Source: Macrocybe gigantea
Lineage: Eukaryota > Basidiomycota > Agaricomycetes > Agaricales > Callistosporiaceae
Length of the DNA stretch: 45,353 bases
Assembly (NCBI GenBank): GCA_011319805.1
Contig: SJRY01000264.1
Span: forward strand, 1-45,353
Direction: 5' to 3'
Program-made: the position numbers and the translations under genes
The notes under the pieces: generated by a model
The model's input: the letters and a program-made list of their open reading frames with translations, nothing else
Databases searched by the model: none
What the model was told of the DNA's origin: nothing
Shown: piece by piece, positions 32,264 through 43,113 of the stretch
Numbering within the stretch: the stretch's first letter is position 1
Layout: every line of letters starts with the position of its first letter

Positions 32264-34529
32264 ATGGATGAAGACTTTTTTGAAGATATAGGCATATATT
32301 TCGACGGCAGTGGTGACATACTCTTGTCCGGCTCCGAAGGCTCTGATGTCGAATCCACGGAGTTGGATGAAAATCTCCATCGCATTCAGGACGTGGATAC
32401 CCTGGACACCATGTACGGTTATTTACGTCTAAAGTTTACCCATATCTCTATATTCTTTAACTTATCAAGCACTCGAAACCTCGACGCTATCGGTGGTATC
32501 GAGGATATGGTCATGAGTTTTCTATCACAATTAGCAGCTTGCGGCTGCGGATCCGACGTGAGAAATTCGGAAGCGGGATGCGATAGAGCACAGGACGCGA
32601 ATTCGTTTGCAAACAACCGTGTTGAGCTCAAACTCGTCGATCGCAGGCGCGATCAACGCCACGGGTACATTTCATCGCAAATAACATGACCGTTGTTATA
32701 GTTCCACATTGAACAAGCAGATCCCCCAACTTCAGACGCATTCGCTATCCGCGAAAATGCCCCAAAGGAAGCTCGAAGCCGTTCGGTTAGTCCTTGTTTG
32801 CTATATATGCATCATTAAATTTGATATATTCCCAGCCCAGCTATTTCGAGTCCTTGACCTTTCCCATGAGGCCATTATCAATGGAATACCCTCAACGAAA
32901 CGGTATGATTGAACTGGTCGAATCACCTTATGCTCCTTTCGACCCTGCCGTCAGCGATATATACTACCAAGACACCCAACTATTCAAACGTCAACAAGTC
33001 GTAGATCGCGTATGTGACCTCGTCTTGTCTTGATGTTCACTTTAGCCGTCGGGAGTCAACATTGAATATGTCGGCATCTTAGCTTGTCGACGATCTGGCT
33101 GCCACGCTGGACCTGGAACGCTCCGATCTGTTCATTGTAACTCTATGATCTAGATTTCCTCGACGTGTATATTTTCATCATTTGTCCCATAGCGTGCGAC
33201 ATCCAAAGGGCTGGTTTGCGGATCCGGGATGGCTATCCATCTGCTAACAGATGAGGATCGCCCCGTGAGCGATTCCGAGGTAAGCTTTTGCTATTGGCAT
33301 TTTACTTTTCTCCGTTTAGTTCCGTTAAACTTTCGATAGGGTACGTTAATACCTGCAGCAGAGGATATACGGTCCATTACGGTCGATCAAGATGTTTCCT
33401 GGGTGTTAATAGTCGAAAAGGAGGTAATCGCAGCATCACTTTCCCGTAGGATTATCTGTCGAGTTTGCCGCAGGCAGTCTTTCAAACGTTGTGTCGCTTG
33501 AAGTTAGCCAACCACCCCTTACTTCCCGGTCGAGGTCTCATAGTCACGGTTCGTCTTCATTATTTTCATGTCTTCATAACACCTGGACGTTTGTCACAGG
33601 GAAAAGGTTATCCAGACCTCGCCACTAGACATCTCGCGAAGACTCTAGCGGATTCTCTTCCACAAAGGTTTGCTTTTCTGATACGATTTCCGAATCTCCA
33701 TTCAGTTCTTAATATATCTTTATCGCGTAGTGTTCCGATTCTCGCTATAGTAGATGGGGACCCGTACGGCATTGATATCCTTTCCGTGTACAAACATGGC
33801 AGCAAAAGCATGCAACATGAAAGTGCAAAATTAGCAGCGACACGAATCCAATGGTTGGGTGTCTCCCTGACCGAATTAGACAGGTGCGTCATTTTAATCT
33901 GTTGATAATTCTTATTTCCATTGGCCGTTTAGCCCGAGTTGATGATTTGTGGACCACAGCTACGGTATCGATCGAGATCACTTAATACCGATTACGGAAC
34001 GCGACGAACAGAAGGTCCGCCTCGAGTTTCCGTTTCCCCACCTGTTTGATACTTCTCAAATCACACAGGCTCTCGCGATGTTACGCAGGCCATTGCATAT
34101 TATGCCCCGAAAATGGAGGTGCGCATGTTCCATCTCATACCACCTTCGCAATACGTCATCGCACGTTATAGAAAAGAGCTAATGTATATGTTGCATCTCC
34201 GCCGGAAGGCAGAGATCGAGATATTCAGTACCGCGACGATGCCTCACGGTCAAGCCGCCGGAACTAGCAAGTCATTATATTTGCAGGGCACCCTCCAAAA
34301 CGACGATCGGGGCAGTGCCACTAATCCTTTACTTCTCATGCAAGCCAAGCACCAGCCAAGCGTATCAACTTCCCCGTTCGCTTCTCCCGCTTCTCTCACG
34401 ATTCGGCCGGCAAACGTCGTATTGGACACGTCGACCCCAACGTACCTTCCCTTGCTGCATTATCTCGCAACCAGAATCACCTTCTATGTCACCAAAGCTC
34501 GTGCGAATAGCGAATTATTAGGTGGCTAA
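32264..34529 (+). CDS. SPO11: Spo11, meiotic DNA double-strand break protein
   Basis: Fourteen exons: 32264-32412, 32470-32664, 32721-32785, 32836-32902, 32955-33009, 33083-33136, 33193-33279, 33340-33423, 33474-33548, 33600-33667, 33731-33883, 33960-34014, 34069-34118, 34172-34529. They total 505 codons with every phase agreeing. Spo11 is the topoisomerase VI A-like protein that cuts DNA to start meiotic recombination. The catalytic region TKRDIYYQD is at about 157-165; Y163 aligns with the active tyrosine. The Toprim part has E250 in VEKEAVF and D308-x-D310 in VDGDPYG, then GKGYPDLATR upstream and YKHGS after. All metal-binding acids are kept. The segment between E and DxD is of normal length. 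The C-terminus (about the last 90 residues) is Ser/Pro-rich and longer than in many relatives; an unseen intron there is possible. No frameshift is present. Confidence 0.92.
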
Positions 34530-34883
34530 ACGGCCAATGATTGTTGGCTCTTCAAGCAAGACGTTCTCACGCACGCACATGCCTTTGAAATCACTAACCT
34601 GAAATGTTGTTATGGCATACAGGCCATGTGTTGTATGTAATACCTCGGAAAGAAATGCGACAGACACATGGTGATATCGTAGATGTGATTGTGAATGTCT
34701 ATGGCTGATGCTGTGAACCATTGTTGGACAAGTTGCCTTTGTGGGATAGCAGACTCTCAAGCGACGAAGGGATCGTCCATGCTATGTAAGTAAGTTGAAT
34801 TGTCCGCATGTCCTCATGGCCCTTTGTTACGTGCGACAATAATCCAAATTTGTCCGAAAACGCTCAGAGCATGATCACGAAAC
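34530..34883. other. Convergent intergenic region
   Basis: 350 nt between the stop codons of SPO11 (plus) and the first PPxY protein gene (minus). It holds the two terminators. No strong hairpin or other signal recognised. Confidence 0.4.
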
Positions 34884-36151
34884 TTAGTCCGTGTACATTG
34901 GAGGTGGGTCCAGCATGGGATCGTCCGCCACATTAAAGATGGTTTGATCAGAATGTGCGTTTTCGCTACCATCTTCGAGAGCTTTTTGATAATTTCTCAC
35001 CTCATCGTGCAACGACGTGAGAGCACTGTTGGTGACGACGGGCTCGGAACTCCGGTGTGTCTTCGACAAGGAGTCCTCGTCGTGCGTAGAACCCGTTGGC
35101 ACCGCGTTAACCGCAGAAGACGAACCGAAAGAGTGGGCAGGGATGACATGGGACGACGAAGGAGTGCTGGGGCCATGCTGGCCGCCGTGGGGGTTGGAAT
35201 AATTGTGGGTGATTGTCAAGCGCTGCGTGGAGATTTGAGGGCGTGAAACAGGTTGCTTATCGAGAACATCGTGCTTGGGATTGGGAAGAGGCGTGTATTC
35301 GTGCACATTGTTTGTCCAGGAAGAACTTGAGGACAGGATGCCGGCCGTGAGCGACTGGTCTGGCAGCTGGGTCATCTCAGGTCCAGAGGTGTTTGTGACG
35401 GCGGTAGTGGTAGTGAGCGCGTTCCGTGAGCTGGAGCGGGACGAATTTGTTGCGGCCGAAACGCGCCGAGATCCCAATCCTCGATGAACTTTGCGAAGGA
35501 GACAACGTCGCCGTAGGAGGCATGCTGTTATCAGCGCAACAAGAGCGCCTATTGGACCACAGGTCTACACTGAGCATGCTAGATAGAAGAGAGTGTTCCA
35601 TAGTTCTTACTCGTTCCAATCACAATGCCAACTATAGCACCAGTACCAGGTTTGTTTCCGGAGATAGTCGCATCAACAGGTCGGCGGTCGGTGGCACTAG
35701 GAAAGGCAACACCGCCACTGGTGGAAGAAGTGGCTGGGTTGGCCTGGGCACTGGTGCTAGGGTGTATAGCATTGCCCATCGAAAGCGACGAACTGGTGCA
35801 TGTGGAAAAAGGAAAGAAAGAAGGTGTCAGAACGTTCAGCCGCGAGCCTAAACGAAACTGCTGCTGACATTTGTCCATTGGCTTGGGTTACGGAGGTCGA
35901 AGTTCCAGCTGACGAGCACGACGAACTGCAAATTGACTGAGAGGAACTAGTTTCGGAGACTCCATGCGAGGCGTTGATATCGTCTTCCCCGTGCTTTCGG
36001 CGTCTAAGTTTTACAGTGAGCGCGATGACGAACAGATATCGACGAGATGTTACAGGATGACGGCCATCGCCAGCCTGGGGAATTGAGCAGTGACAAGAAA
36101 TAGGAAGGAGAATATCACATTCAGGCAGAGCACGCGCGTAAGGGATAGCAT
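34884..36151 (-). CDS. Single-pass membrane protein with C-terminal PPxY, copy A
   Basis: Four exons on the minus strand: 36151-36054, 36003-35869, 35792-35611, 35548-34884, 360 codons, intron phases 2, 2, 1. Exon 1 encodes a signal peptide (VLCLNVIFSFLFLVTA). A Ser/Thr-rich extracellular part with two closely spaced cysteines follows, then one membrane helix at about 128-152 (GAIVGIVIGT...LVALITACLLRRRC), then a 200-residue Ser/Thr/Pro-rich cytosolic tail. The tail ends in P354-P355-M356-Y357-T-D. PPxY motifs bind WW domains of Rsp5/Nedd4 ubiquitin ligases. The architecture recalls Mid2/Wsc-type wall sensors, but I see no WSC domain. Exon count, phases and tail match the downstream copy B, so the two arose by tandem duplication. 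Function is unknown. Confidence 0.75.
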
Positions 36152-37812
36152 AACTTGCTGCAAATATATCTTCAACGATGAGACAGAGTCGGGTGTGGAT
36201 TGAGCACAAAAGAGCGGATTTCACATCCGATCGTAGTCAAAGCTATTCTTGAATACGCGTCCTGTGTGCTTTCCGTCCTGACCGTGTCGTGAATTTGTCA
36301 TAGTAGGCAGTATTGATCATTTGGCAATGCAGAACCTTGCACCTTCATGCACCCAGAGCCATGGTACGGTGATGAACCAAGATCCGGAAGAAATTCCCCA
36401 ATCCGTGGAATGGGTCTAGGTCACAATTCCGTCATTAGAGGAAGTCATCGGTTTTTGACTACTTCTGACGTCTTCAGCGACTCTAGACGCCTCAAAGCTC
36501 GAGAATGGGGGTAAAGACTGACATAAATCGAGCACCTGGATTGGATATTGGCATACGCATCTAATTATAGCCCGGCGCCTAGAAGGAGATCTGATCGCGT
36601 CCCGTTTGGAGAATTGGAAAGAGGTCAAAAATCGTCCACGAGATTGGTGAAGATTGGTTGCGACGATGGTCGGTAAATTCGCCGGTGAGATTATGCCTTG
36701 TATGCATGAAATAGCAGTACGTTTGCTGGTTTGTGTCCAAAGACACATGTCGCCTGAGAGATACCTTGGTTCGATGTGACACGAAAGATTCCCGCAGAAG
36801 AGAACTTTGTCCAGCTGCTTGTGCGCAGAGGACCCAAGGGAGCCGGAAAGGGTAAAAGACGCTAGATATAGACTAGAATGAGAAGCTTGTGTGACTCCCC
36901 GGACCTGTAAGGTAGCCTGAACTGTGTGTTGAGCCTTTTTGCAGTTGGGACCCGTAGATCTGAGAATGGCACGTGGCAGTCCTGGGACGGGATATCGTAA
37001 ATTCCTAATCAGAACCGGAAAAGTTTAGACTTACTCGGTCGAAATATCCGGATCTGCTATTGTATATACATATGCCGGTATAATGCGTTCTGCTAGACGC
37101 AGTATTCGTTGTTGGACGGTTGGACGGTTGGACGGATGACAATGTCTTTTACAGTCACGTGCGATCGACTGCACGATTATTTCCTTTTTTGGCACCCTTC
37201 TTCAGTTGTTCAAGTTGAAGGAAAGCGTCACCACGCCAGTTCATTCTGCTTCAGATACAACCTTTAACTATACTTACTGCAAAGCTATGCACAAACAGAC
37301 AGTAATTTGCGTCTGCTGATGATTCAGAACTAGGCAAGTATTGAAGTAACCCCACTTTCCCTTGTTCATTGCTCACCCTGAACATTGAGGAGCAGAACTG
37401 CTCATTATTCGTGCAGACGGATATCAAGCTATTCCAGTGCAGCTGTTCTTTGGTGCATAATTTGCGCATTCACGATTGTCTCTATTTAATTGCAAACACA
37501 GGAGACAGACCAAACATCGAAAATTGCAGGTTAGCATTCTTGATTTAAATAAATTGTTAATTAACAAAATTATTCAGCGCATAACAGTACATTGCGAAAT
37601 TAAAGCCGGGAATTGAAATGGAGGTTGACTCATTATCTTCGTATGATCATACGGAATCGGCGATGCAATAGGATCTGTCTCGGCGTCGACGCCACTTGAG
37701 ATAACGTTTAAGAGAATGGAGTCCGACTACGGCAGAACATTGTCAAACGTTGTAAGTGGTCCGTGAGCTACGTGATGAATTTCTACGCTAACGCGAAGTG
37801 TCACTGCTCGGG
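36152..37812. other. Intergenic between the two PPxY genes
   Basis: 1.66 kb without a supported gene; frames at 36416-36782 have no recognisable motif. Contains three tandem TTGGACGG copies. The left part is the promoter of copy A, the right end the terminator of copy B. Confidence 0.4.
37112..37135. repeat. Three tandem copies of TTGGACGG
   Basis: Perfect 8-bp unit repeated three times. A small tandem duplication, or a clustered protein-binding site, upstream of copy A. Confidence 0.8.
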
Positions 37813-39074
37813 TCAATGGTCCGAATATTGGGGTGGTGGATCAACAGCGTCGTCTCTTCCCGGATCTCTTCGGCGCTTTTCATCGTCGCGTTCCAGAGCC
37901 TTCTGATATGCTCTCAATTCGCCATACAACGGCGTGGTTGTTGAAGCTGACTCTTCTCCGCCCGATACTGAAGTATACTCTCGGCGAGCATTAGAAGGGT
38001 CTATGATCGGGGTGACAAGCAAGCCCGGTGGCTGGCCCCTTGCACCAGGGTCTGCGACGGGGTCGCGCGCTGAAACTCCCCCGCCTACATTGAAGACCGC
38101 GGTAGCCGGTGGCGAAGGTGTATCCTGAAGCCCAATATATTCCCCCTGGCGATTGAATGGCTCGCGCGATTCTTGCTCGTCCTGGTGGAAGTGGCCGCCA
38201 AGATGATCACGACCTTCGCCGTCTCCGACGCCCGCCGCCGAGATGGAGCGGGGTGAAAGAATCCCAACTGAAGGGAAGAAGTTCTGTACGTCTGTCATAG
38301 ACGCTGGCTGCTGTCTCATCTCTGGCCCAGAGTTTGCTGGCAGTGCACGCTGTGACGAAGAGACCGAAGGCGGGAAGAATGCCATCACGCCTCGGGGACG
38401 GTTCCGACGATGCCTGAGCTGTTGGCGTCGCTTCGCAATCAACATTGCCACCAGAACAGCGATGATGGCTGCCAAGGAGAAGCAGATGAGAGCATTGCAA
38501 GACAAGGTTAGACGTATTTTTCTTACCAAGACCAATAACAAGACCGACGATGCCTCCCACGCCCAGACCCTTTCTCGAAGCCGGGCCTACACGCGAATCG
38601 GCCTTTCCTGTGATGCTTGCGGCGGCCGAACTGGCTGTGTGTGTATTGCGCGTTGAGCTACTGGTGGTTCTTCCAGTCACACTGCTGAATGCGAAGACCA
38701 ATTAATCCGATGCTGACTGTCAGTGCACTCGGTGGCAATGGACTAACCCGGACGGTGGAAGCGTCGACGTCTGAGCGCCTCGCGTTCTGGTTTGGGTCGT
38801 GGTGGAGGAGCCGTGGACAATAACACAGACGTTACCGCGACAGCTTTCTGAATCACTGTCAGAATCGGAATCCGAGTCGCTGTCGCCGCCTTTTTGGCGC
38901 AATACTCTGAATTGACAATGTCCAGTGCGTGAATATGTCAGTGTTGAAAGACGCTCCTCTCCAACTTTGCTTTGCTTACAAAGTTGTGCCAGCGACCTCA
39001 TGGACGGACCCAATCGATAGGATGATCCATACCCAACCCTCCAACCTAACACGAGGCAATGAACACCTAGCCAT
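37813..39074 (-). CDS. Single-pass membrane protein with C-terminal PPxY, copy B
   Basis: Four exons on the minus strand: 39074-38980, 38906-38748, 38684-38527, 38468-37813, 356 codons, intron phases 2, 2, 1, as in copy A. Exon 1 gives a signal peptide (VWIILSIGSVHEVAG). The extracellular part starts with an Asp/Ser repeat (GDSDSDSDSD...) and two cysteines, then is Ser/Thr-rich. One membrane helix at about 127-150 (GGIVGLVIGL...IIAVLVAMLIA) is followed by a basic stop-transfer patch KRRQQLRHRRNR. The cytosolic tail shares LRAYQKALE with copy A (VRNYQKALE) and ends P349-P350-Q351-Y352-S-D-H. The rest of the two tails has diverged strongly, so the duplication is old. Likely a surface receptor or sensor, or a trafficking adaptor; not proven. 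Confidence 0.75.
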
Positions 39075-41133
39075 ACAGAATGTCCGTTCGAACCAGGAAA
39101 GCGTCCGTGAGTGAACCTGAGCCTAGTCGGCGTCAGTGATAAAAAAACGAGGGCAAGGTAGTGGAGCTGAAGAAGAGAAGCGACGAGAAACGTCAATGCC
39201 GTTAGGTTCTCGTTTACGTGTGTCGTTCGTAAGGTGGACGTTGGGATCTTCTCTTATTTGCTCACTAATTCGGGCACAGCTGAGAGTTCGAGGTCCTTCA
39301 GCTGAACCAGAGAATCGAAGCGGAAGATGCAAAACCAGGATGAAGCCTGATCGAGAGACTGACGTTCGACGCCAAGGACACAGGCTTGAACATATGATCA
39401 AGAAATCTTGACATTCACCTCCAGCTGTGATCAGGAATCATTAGCGCAGCTGAAAGGCTGTTCCGTGCCATCATACTGTCACGCTCAGGCGAATTGGTGT
39501 GGCATTTATGGAAAACAACTAATCCACGTTCTGAATGTATTGCACCTGACTCTGCTTCTTTCTGCGACGGTTTGTGGGAAGGGCATTTCCAACAATAGTC
39601 ATCAGGTTGGGTAAATGCTGTGAAAATGCCTCTCACTCACGCTCCACAGCCTTGTCAAAAATACAGACGCTCCAAAGCAAACAAAGGGAAAGTGCTTCAG
39701 TAGCTGCAACGCTTCTCGGAATTCAGAACACCGCCTCTGAGAACCGCCAAGAAGACAGTGCCAAGCCTGGTTACCTCCAGATGACCTTCACTGGCAAGGA
39801 AATACCTAAAGATCCGTGGAATCCTGATTATTGACACCGATTGTTCGTGAGGTCTTTCTGTAATGGCTATCCGAGGCATGGAAAGAGATTGATGTTGTGT
39901 TATCGAGAAGCCGGAATAAAACAAAACCGAGGGCTATTCTGGGGAAAGGTCCTGCCTAGTTGAGAGGCTATAGGCCGGACAAAGTCCCCCATCCCCGTCG
40001 TTTGTCGGTGTAACTATAGTTGATACAAACGAGTAACGATTTGGTTTTGTATGTGAGTCGGCGACAAGAAAATTGTAGTCTATCGTTGGGTGACCTGATT
40101 TGACTCTACCACAGTCGTCGAAAGGCGGGAAAGAGAATGCTAGGATCGGTACAATCTGGGGCAAAACGTGTCCATCAGCGACTAGTTGGTGTCAGCCCAG
40201 CCAATGACTTTTTTCCAAGTCGGATCTCTGAAACGGACGTTGCGATTTCCTCTTTGATGAGCGCCTTTTGACGAATCAAGCACTTAAATCAGGTTTACAC
40301 CCCGGCTCCGACTTTGCTCCAGTTTTGGACATCGACTTACATAGTGGTGTGGCAGTCATGCACCCCAGAAACCGCTAAAGATCGCGCAGAAGGAAAATGC
40401 AATATATGTTCAGCCTGCAGCTTCGCCTCGCTTCATTGGCTGACCAGACATACGTGCTCGATTTGATTGACCAAAATGCAGCCGTTGACATTGATCAGTC
40501 TGGATTAAAGAATCAAAAAAGAAATGTTCACAGTTAGGCGAGGCTTCTGTTACCGCATGAGCAGATTGAATTGAGGTACAGGCGGTGCCTTTTACCAACT
40601 GTTGTTCCGAGCGGAGAAATGCGACCAAAGAGATCCGACGAATATTCAGCAATATCCATGGTTCAGAAGGGCGCGGCCTCGCAAAGCCTTGCAGACGTCT
40701 TGAAGCATAAATTCAGATCTTATACATCCGCCGCAGGGAAGATCTTCGGCAAGGCGGCACAAGCGCTATTGGCCACCCCGCACCAGGATCATATATGACA
40801 GACATGTTGGAATTGTGTGGCCCAGGGATGCGCCGATGAGACTTTGGTCTATGCTGTGACGGGCTTCCGCAACACTCATATGCGCTGGATTCGGCACCAA
40901 CATCTGGAGGGGCTCTTCAAGCATCAAAGGAAGGTATACAGCAAAATAGAATTTGACCTTTTAGACGTTGAGCACATCGTCTACATGCAATTTTGCTAAG
41001 AGGGCAATCGTGGTTTTTTGGGAATCTAGGGAAGGTAATTAGGTAGTTCGAGGGCTCATTTTTTTGGGGATCGCTTGTTCTTGGAGGTTAAGCAAAAAAA
41101 AAAGGGTCTTTAAGGAAGTCGCTAGAGAGCCAT
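39075..41133. other. Gene-poor stretch, no supported gene
   Basis: About 2 kb. Short open frames (for example 39574-39834 and 40571-40798 plus, 39934-40164 minus) show no domain and do not join by plausible introns. An A-run (about ten) lies near 41095-41104. Confidence 0.4.
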
Positions 41134-41159
41134 TCCAGCTTCGACTCGCCGAGGACCGG
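41134..41159 (+). repeat. 26-bp direct repeat, copy 1
   Basis: TCCAGCTTCGACTCGCCGAG followed by GACCGG. The same 26 bases occur at 41546-41571, in the same orientation. Confidence 0.9.
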
Positions 41160-41200
41160 ATGATGGTGCAAGGCTGTTAGGGTTGGGCAGGGCTGAGCTT

Positions 41201-41212
41201 TAGCTCAGCTGG
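41201..41212 (+). promoter_or_regulatory. Perfect match to RNA polymerase III A-box consensus
   Basis: TAGCTCAGCTGG fits the tRNA D-arm/A-box pattern TRGCNNAGYNGG. No convincing B-box (GGTTCGANTCC) follows at tRNA spacing, so it is not a tRNA gene. It may be part of a decayed tRNA-derived SINE; an 11-base A-run at 41372-41382 could be its tail. Confidence 0.25.
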
Positions 41213-41545
41213 TACGCGAAGTGAAGTGAGCCGCCGGGTGGGCGGGCGTTTCACTAGGCGATTGGCCTTGCGACATCACGGGAACAGTATGCTATATGCG
41301 AATGTGCAACTACGAATGTACAGAGGGTATCACCATGTGTGCATGCTAATTAGGGTGGGAGGGTAGGGTAGAAAAAAAAAAACTACGGAAGGCTAAGCTG
41401 AGGGCTGCTCGGGCGCTGGCAGCGATGTGGGTGGGATGAGTGAAGAGACGGCTCAGGCGGTTCATGCCACCTCATCGCGTCACGTGCGTCGCTCAGCTGG
41501 ACGCTTGGTTCGCGGCACGTTGCCTGTGCGGGAACCTACACTCAA

Positions 41546-41571
41546 TCCAGCTTCGACTCGCCGAGGACCGG
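41546..41571 (+). repeat. 26-bp direct repeat, copy 2
   Basis: Identical to 41134-41159. It ends directly before the TGATGAG that I take as the possible start of the second element's LTR. Confidence 0.9.
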
Positions 41572-42700
41572 TGATGAGCGCTCCGCGCCGCTGACCGCCG
41601 ATAAGTCCTAATTTGGTAATCCCGCCCCCGCATTCGAAATCATACCACTACTCGGCCCCCTCAGCATGATACCGCAGCCCAGCCGCTGACTTCTCGTTCG
41701 AGTACTCGGGATGTCGACAACTCCGTGAGGCTTCCATTCCAGGTCCGGACACTTCGCCAAACACATCGCACCCGTACATTCCGGACCTTCTGCGCTTCCT
41801 ATACCGCCCAATACAGTCAGGCAGTCTTATTCCTATATGCCTCCCCCGATTTCCCAGATCCCGATATGGCAAGACTACTACCATTTTCGATATCGCACCG
41901 CCTCACGCCTTCCCGCGTTCCCGACACTGCCTCGCCGCAGTACATTCGAAACAAGGGATTTCGAGCGCGCTACCGTTTCACCCACTCTCATTTCGAAATT
42001 CATGACTCATATTTCACTGATACATTCTACGTTCCTTAGATTATTTTCACGTTCCATTCTACGATGCGTGGCACCGGTTTCGGGATGTTCTTTTACCTAC
42101 TGTTTCACCTTTTATGTTCAGATTTCGAACGGACTTACATCTCCCCGGCGTTTCAGCCACTAAACGACCCTTTCGAAATCATACGATACGTTCTCTCATT
42201 CGGTTTCGACTCCGCCGGTTATTCCGATACTCGAAATCTTCTCATCTATAAAAACCCATGTACTTGGCATTTGTAAAAACATAGAAAAAAGTTACCGTCT
42301 CAGTCCTTCAGCAGTCTCGCAGTCTACGACTCGTGTGGAGTCCTTGTGTTATCCGATCTCAAAGTGTCGCGCTCGCGTGGAGCCACCGTACTCAGTCTCG
42401 AAATCAGTGTCTCTGGCTTCGCGTGGAAGTCATTATCATCGAAACCCTTCCGAAACCCTCACTGAAGCCCTCGATATCGCGCGGGAATTCAGCTAAGTCT
42501 AACAGCCTTGTTTCGAAAACCCCGAAACCCGCTCGAAACCATCCATATTCACTTCGTTCCATTCCCCCCTTTCACGCTACGGTCCCTCGGGTTACTCTGT
42601 GACTTGAACAGCTCGTAGTTTATACAGCCTCAGATAGGGACTGACGCTTCCTTCATTCCACCTTGTTGGTTTGTAGGTTAGTGCTATCCGATAGTTATCA
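41572..42700 (+). repeat. Probable 5' LTR of the second element
   Basis: About 1.13 kb without coding signal. It contains TATAAAAA at 42247-42254 and repeats of TTCGAAATCATAC (about 41634 and 42173). The right end, TTATCA at 42695-42700, lies three bases before the primer-binding site. The left end is inferred only from TGAT/ATCA symmetry. Confidence 0.5.
42247..42254 (+). promoter_or_regulatory. TATA box in the second LTR
   Basis: TATAAAAA, well placed inside the LTR with about 450 nt of leader to the primer-binding site. Confidence 0.6.
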
Positions 42701-42703
42701 TTT

Positions 42704-42720
42704 TGGAGCCCACCGCGAGG
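42704..42720 (+). other. Probable primer-binding site
   Basis: TGGAGCCCACCGCGAGG begins with the TGG expected opposite a tRNA CCA end and directly follows the LTR. The tRNA species was not identified. Confidence 0.55.
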
Positions 42721-43113
42721 GGCTAGTTCAAGATTTCAAGTAACCCCAACCGCCAATCTTCTACCTCGTCCACTGTTACCTCCCGCGCCCAGGCAGCCGC
42801 TCGCAGGAGACAAACCCCGGGTCCCCGAAATCTCCGTCGATCACCTGTTCCGCGCTCCCGAGCACCCTCTCCTGAACTCCTTATCTCTCTTCCCGACTCG
42901 CTACCTTCATCTCCCGAACCCTTATCCCCAGCCTCAGTCAAACAAGAAACGGATTCCGATCTAGAACTCCTTTCAGACCCGCTTTCGACACTAGACTCAA
43001 GTCCCATCCTTATCAATCCAACTCCATCACAGTCCCCTCCTGAAAGAACCCCTTCCCGAAATATCCAACAACTCCGTGATCTCCGACAATCAGTTCGAAA
43101 TCTGTTATCCAGC

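Noticed and set aside
32264..32689. Single unspliced 141-residue frame at the start of SPO11
   Set aside because: Family-matching residues continue in other frames through introns with consistent phases, so this is only the first two exons plus read-through introns.
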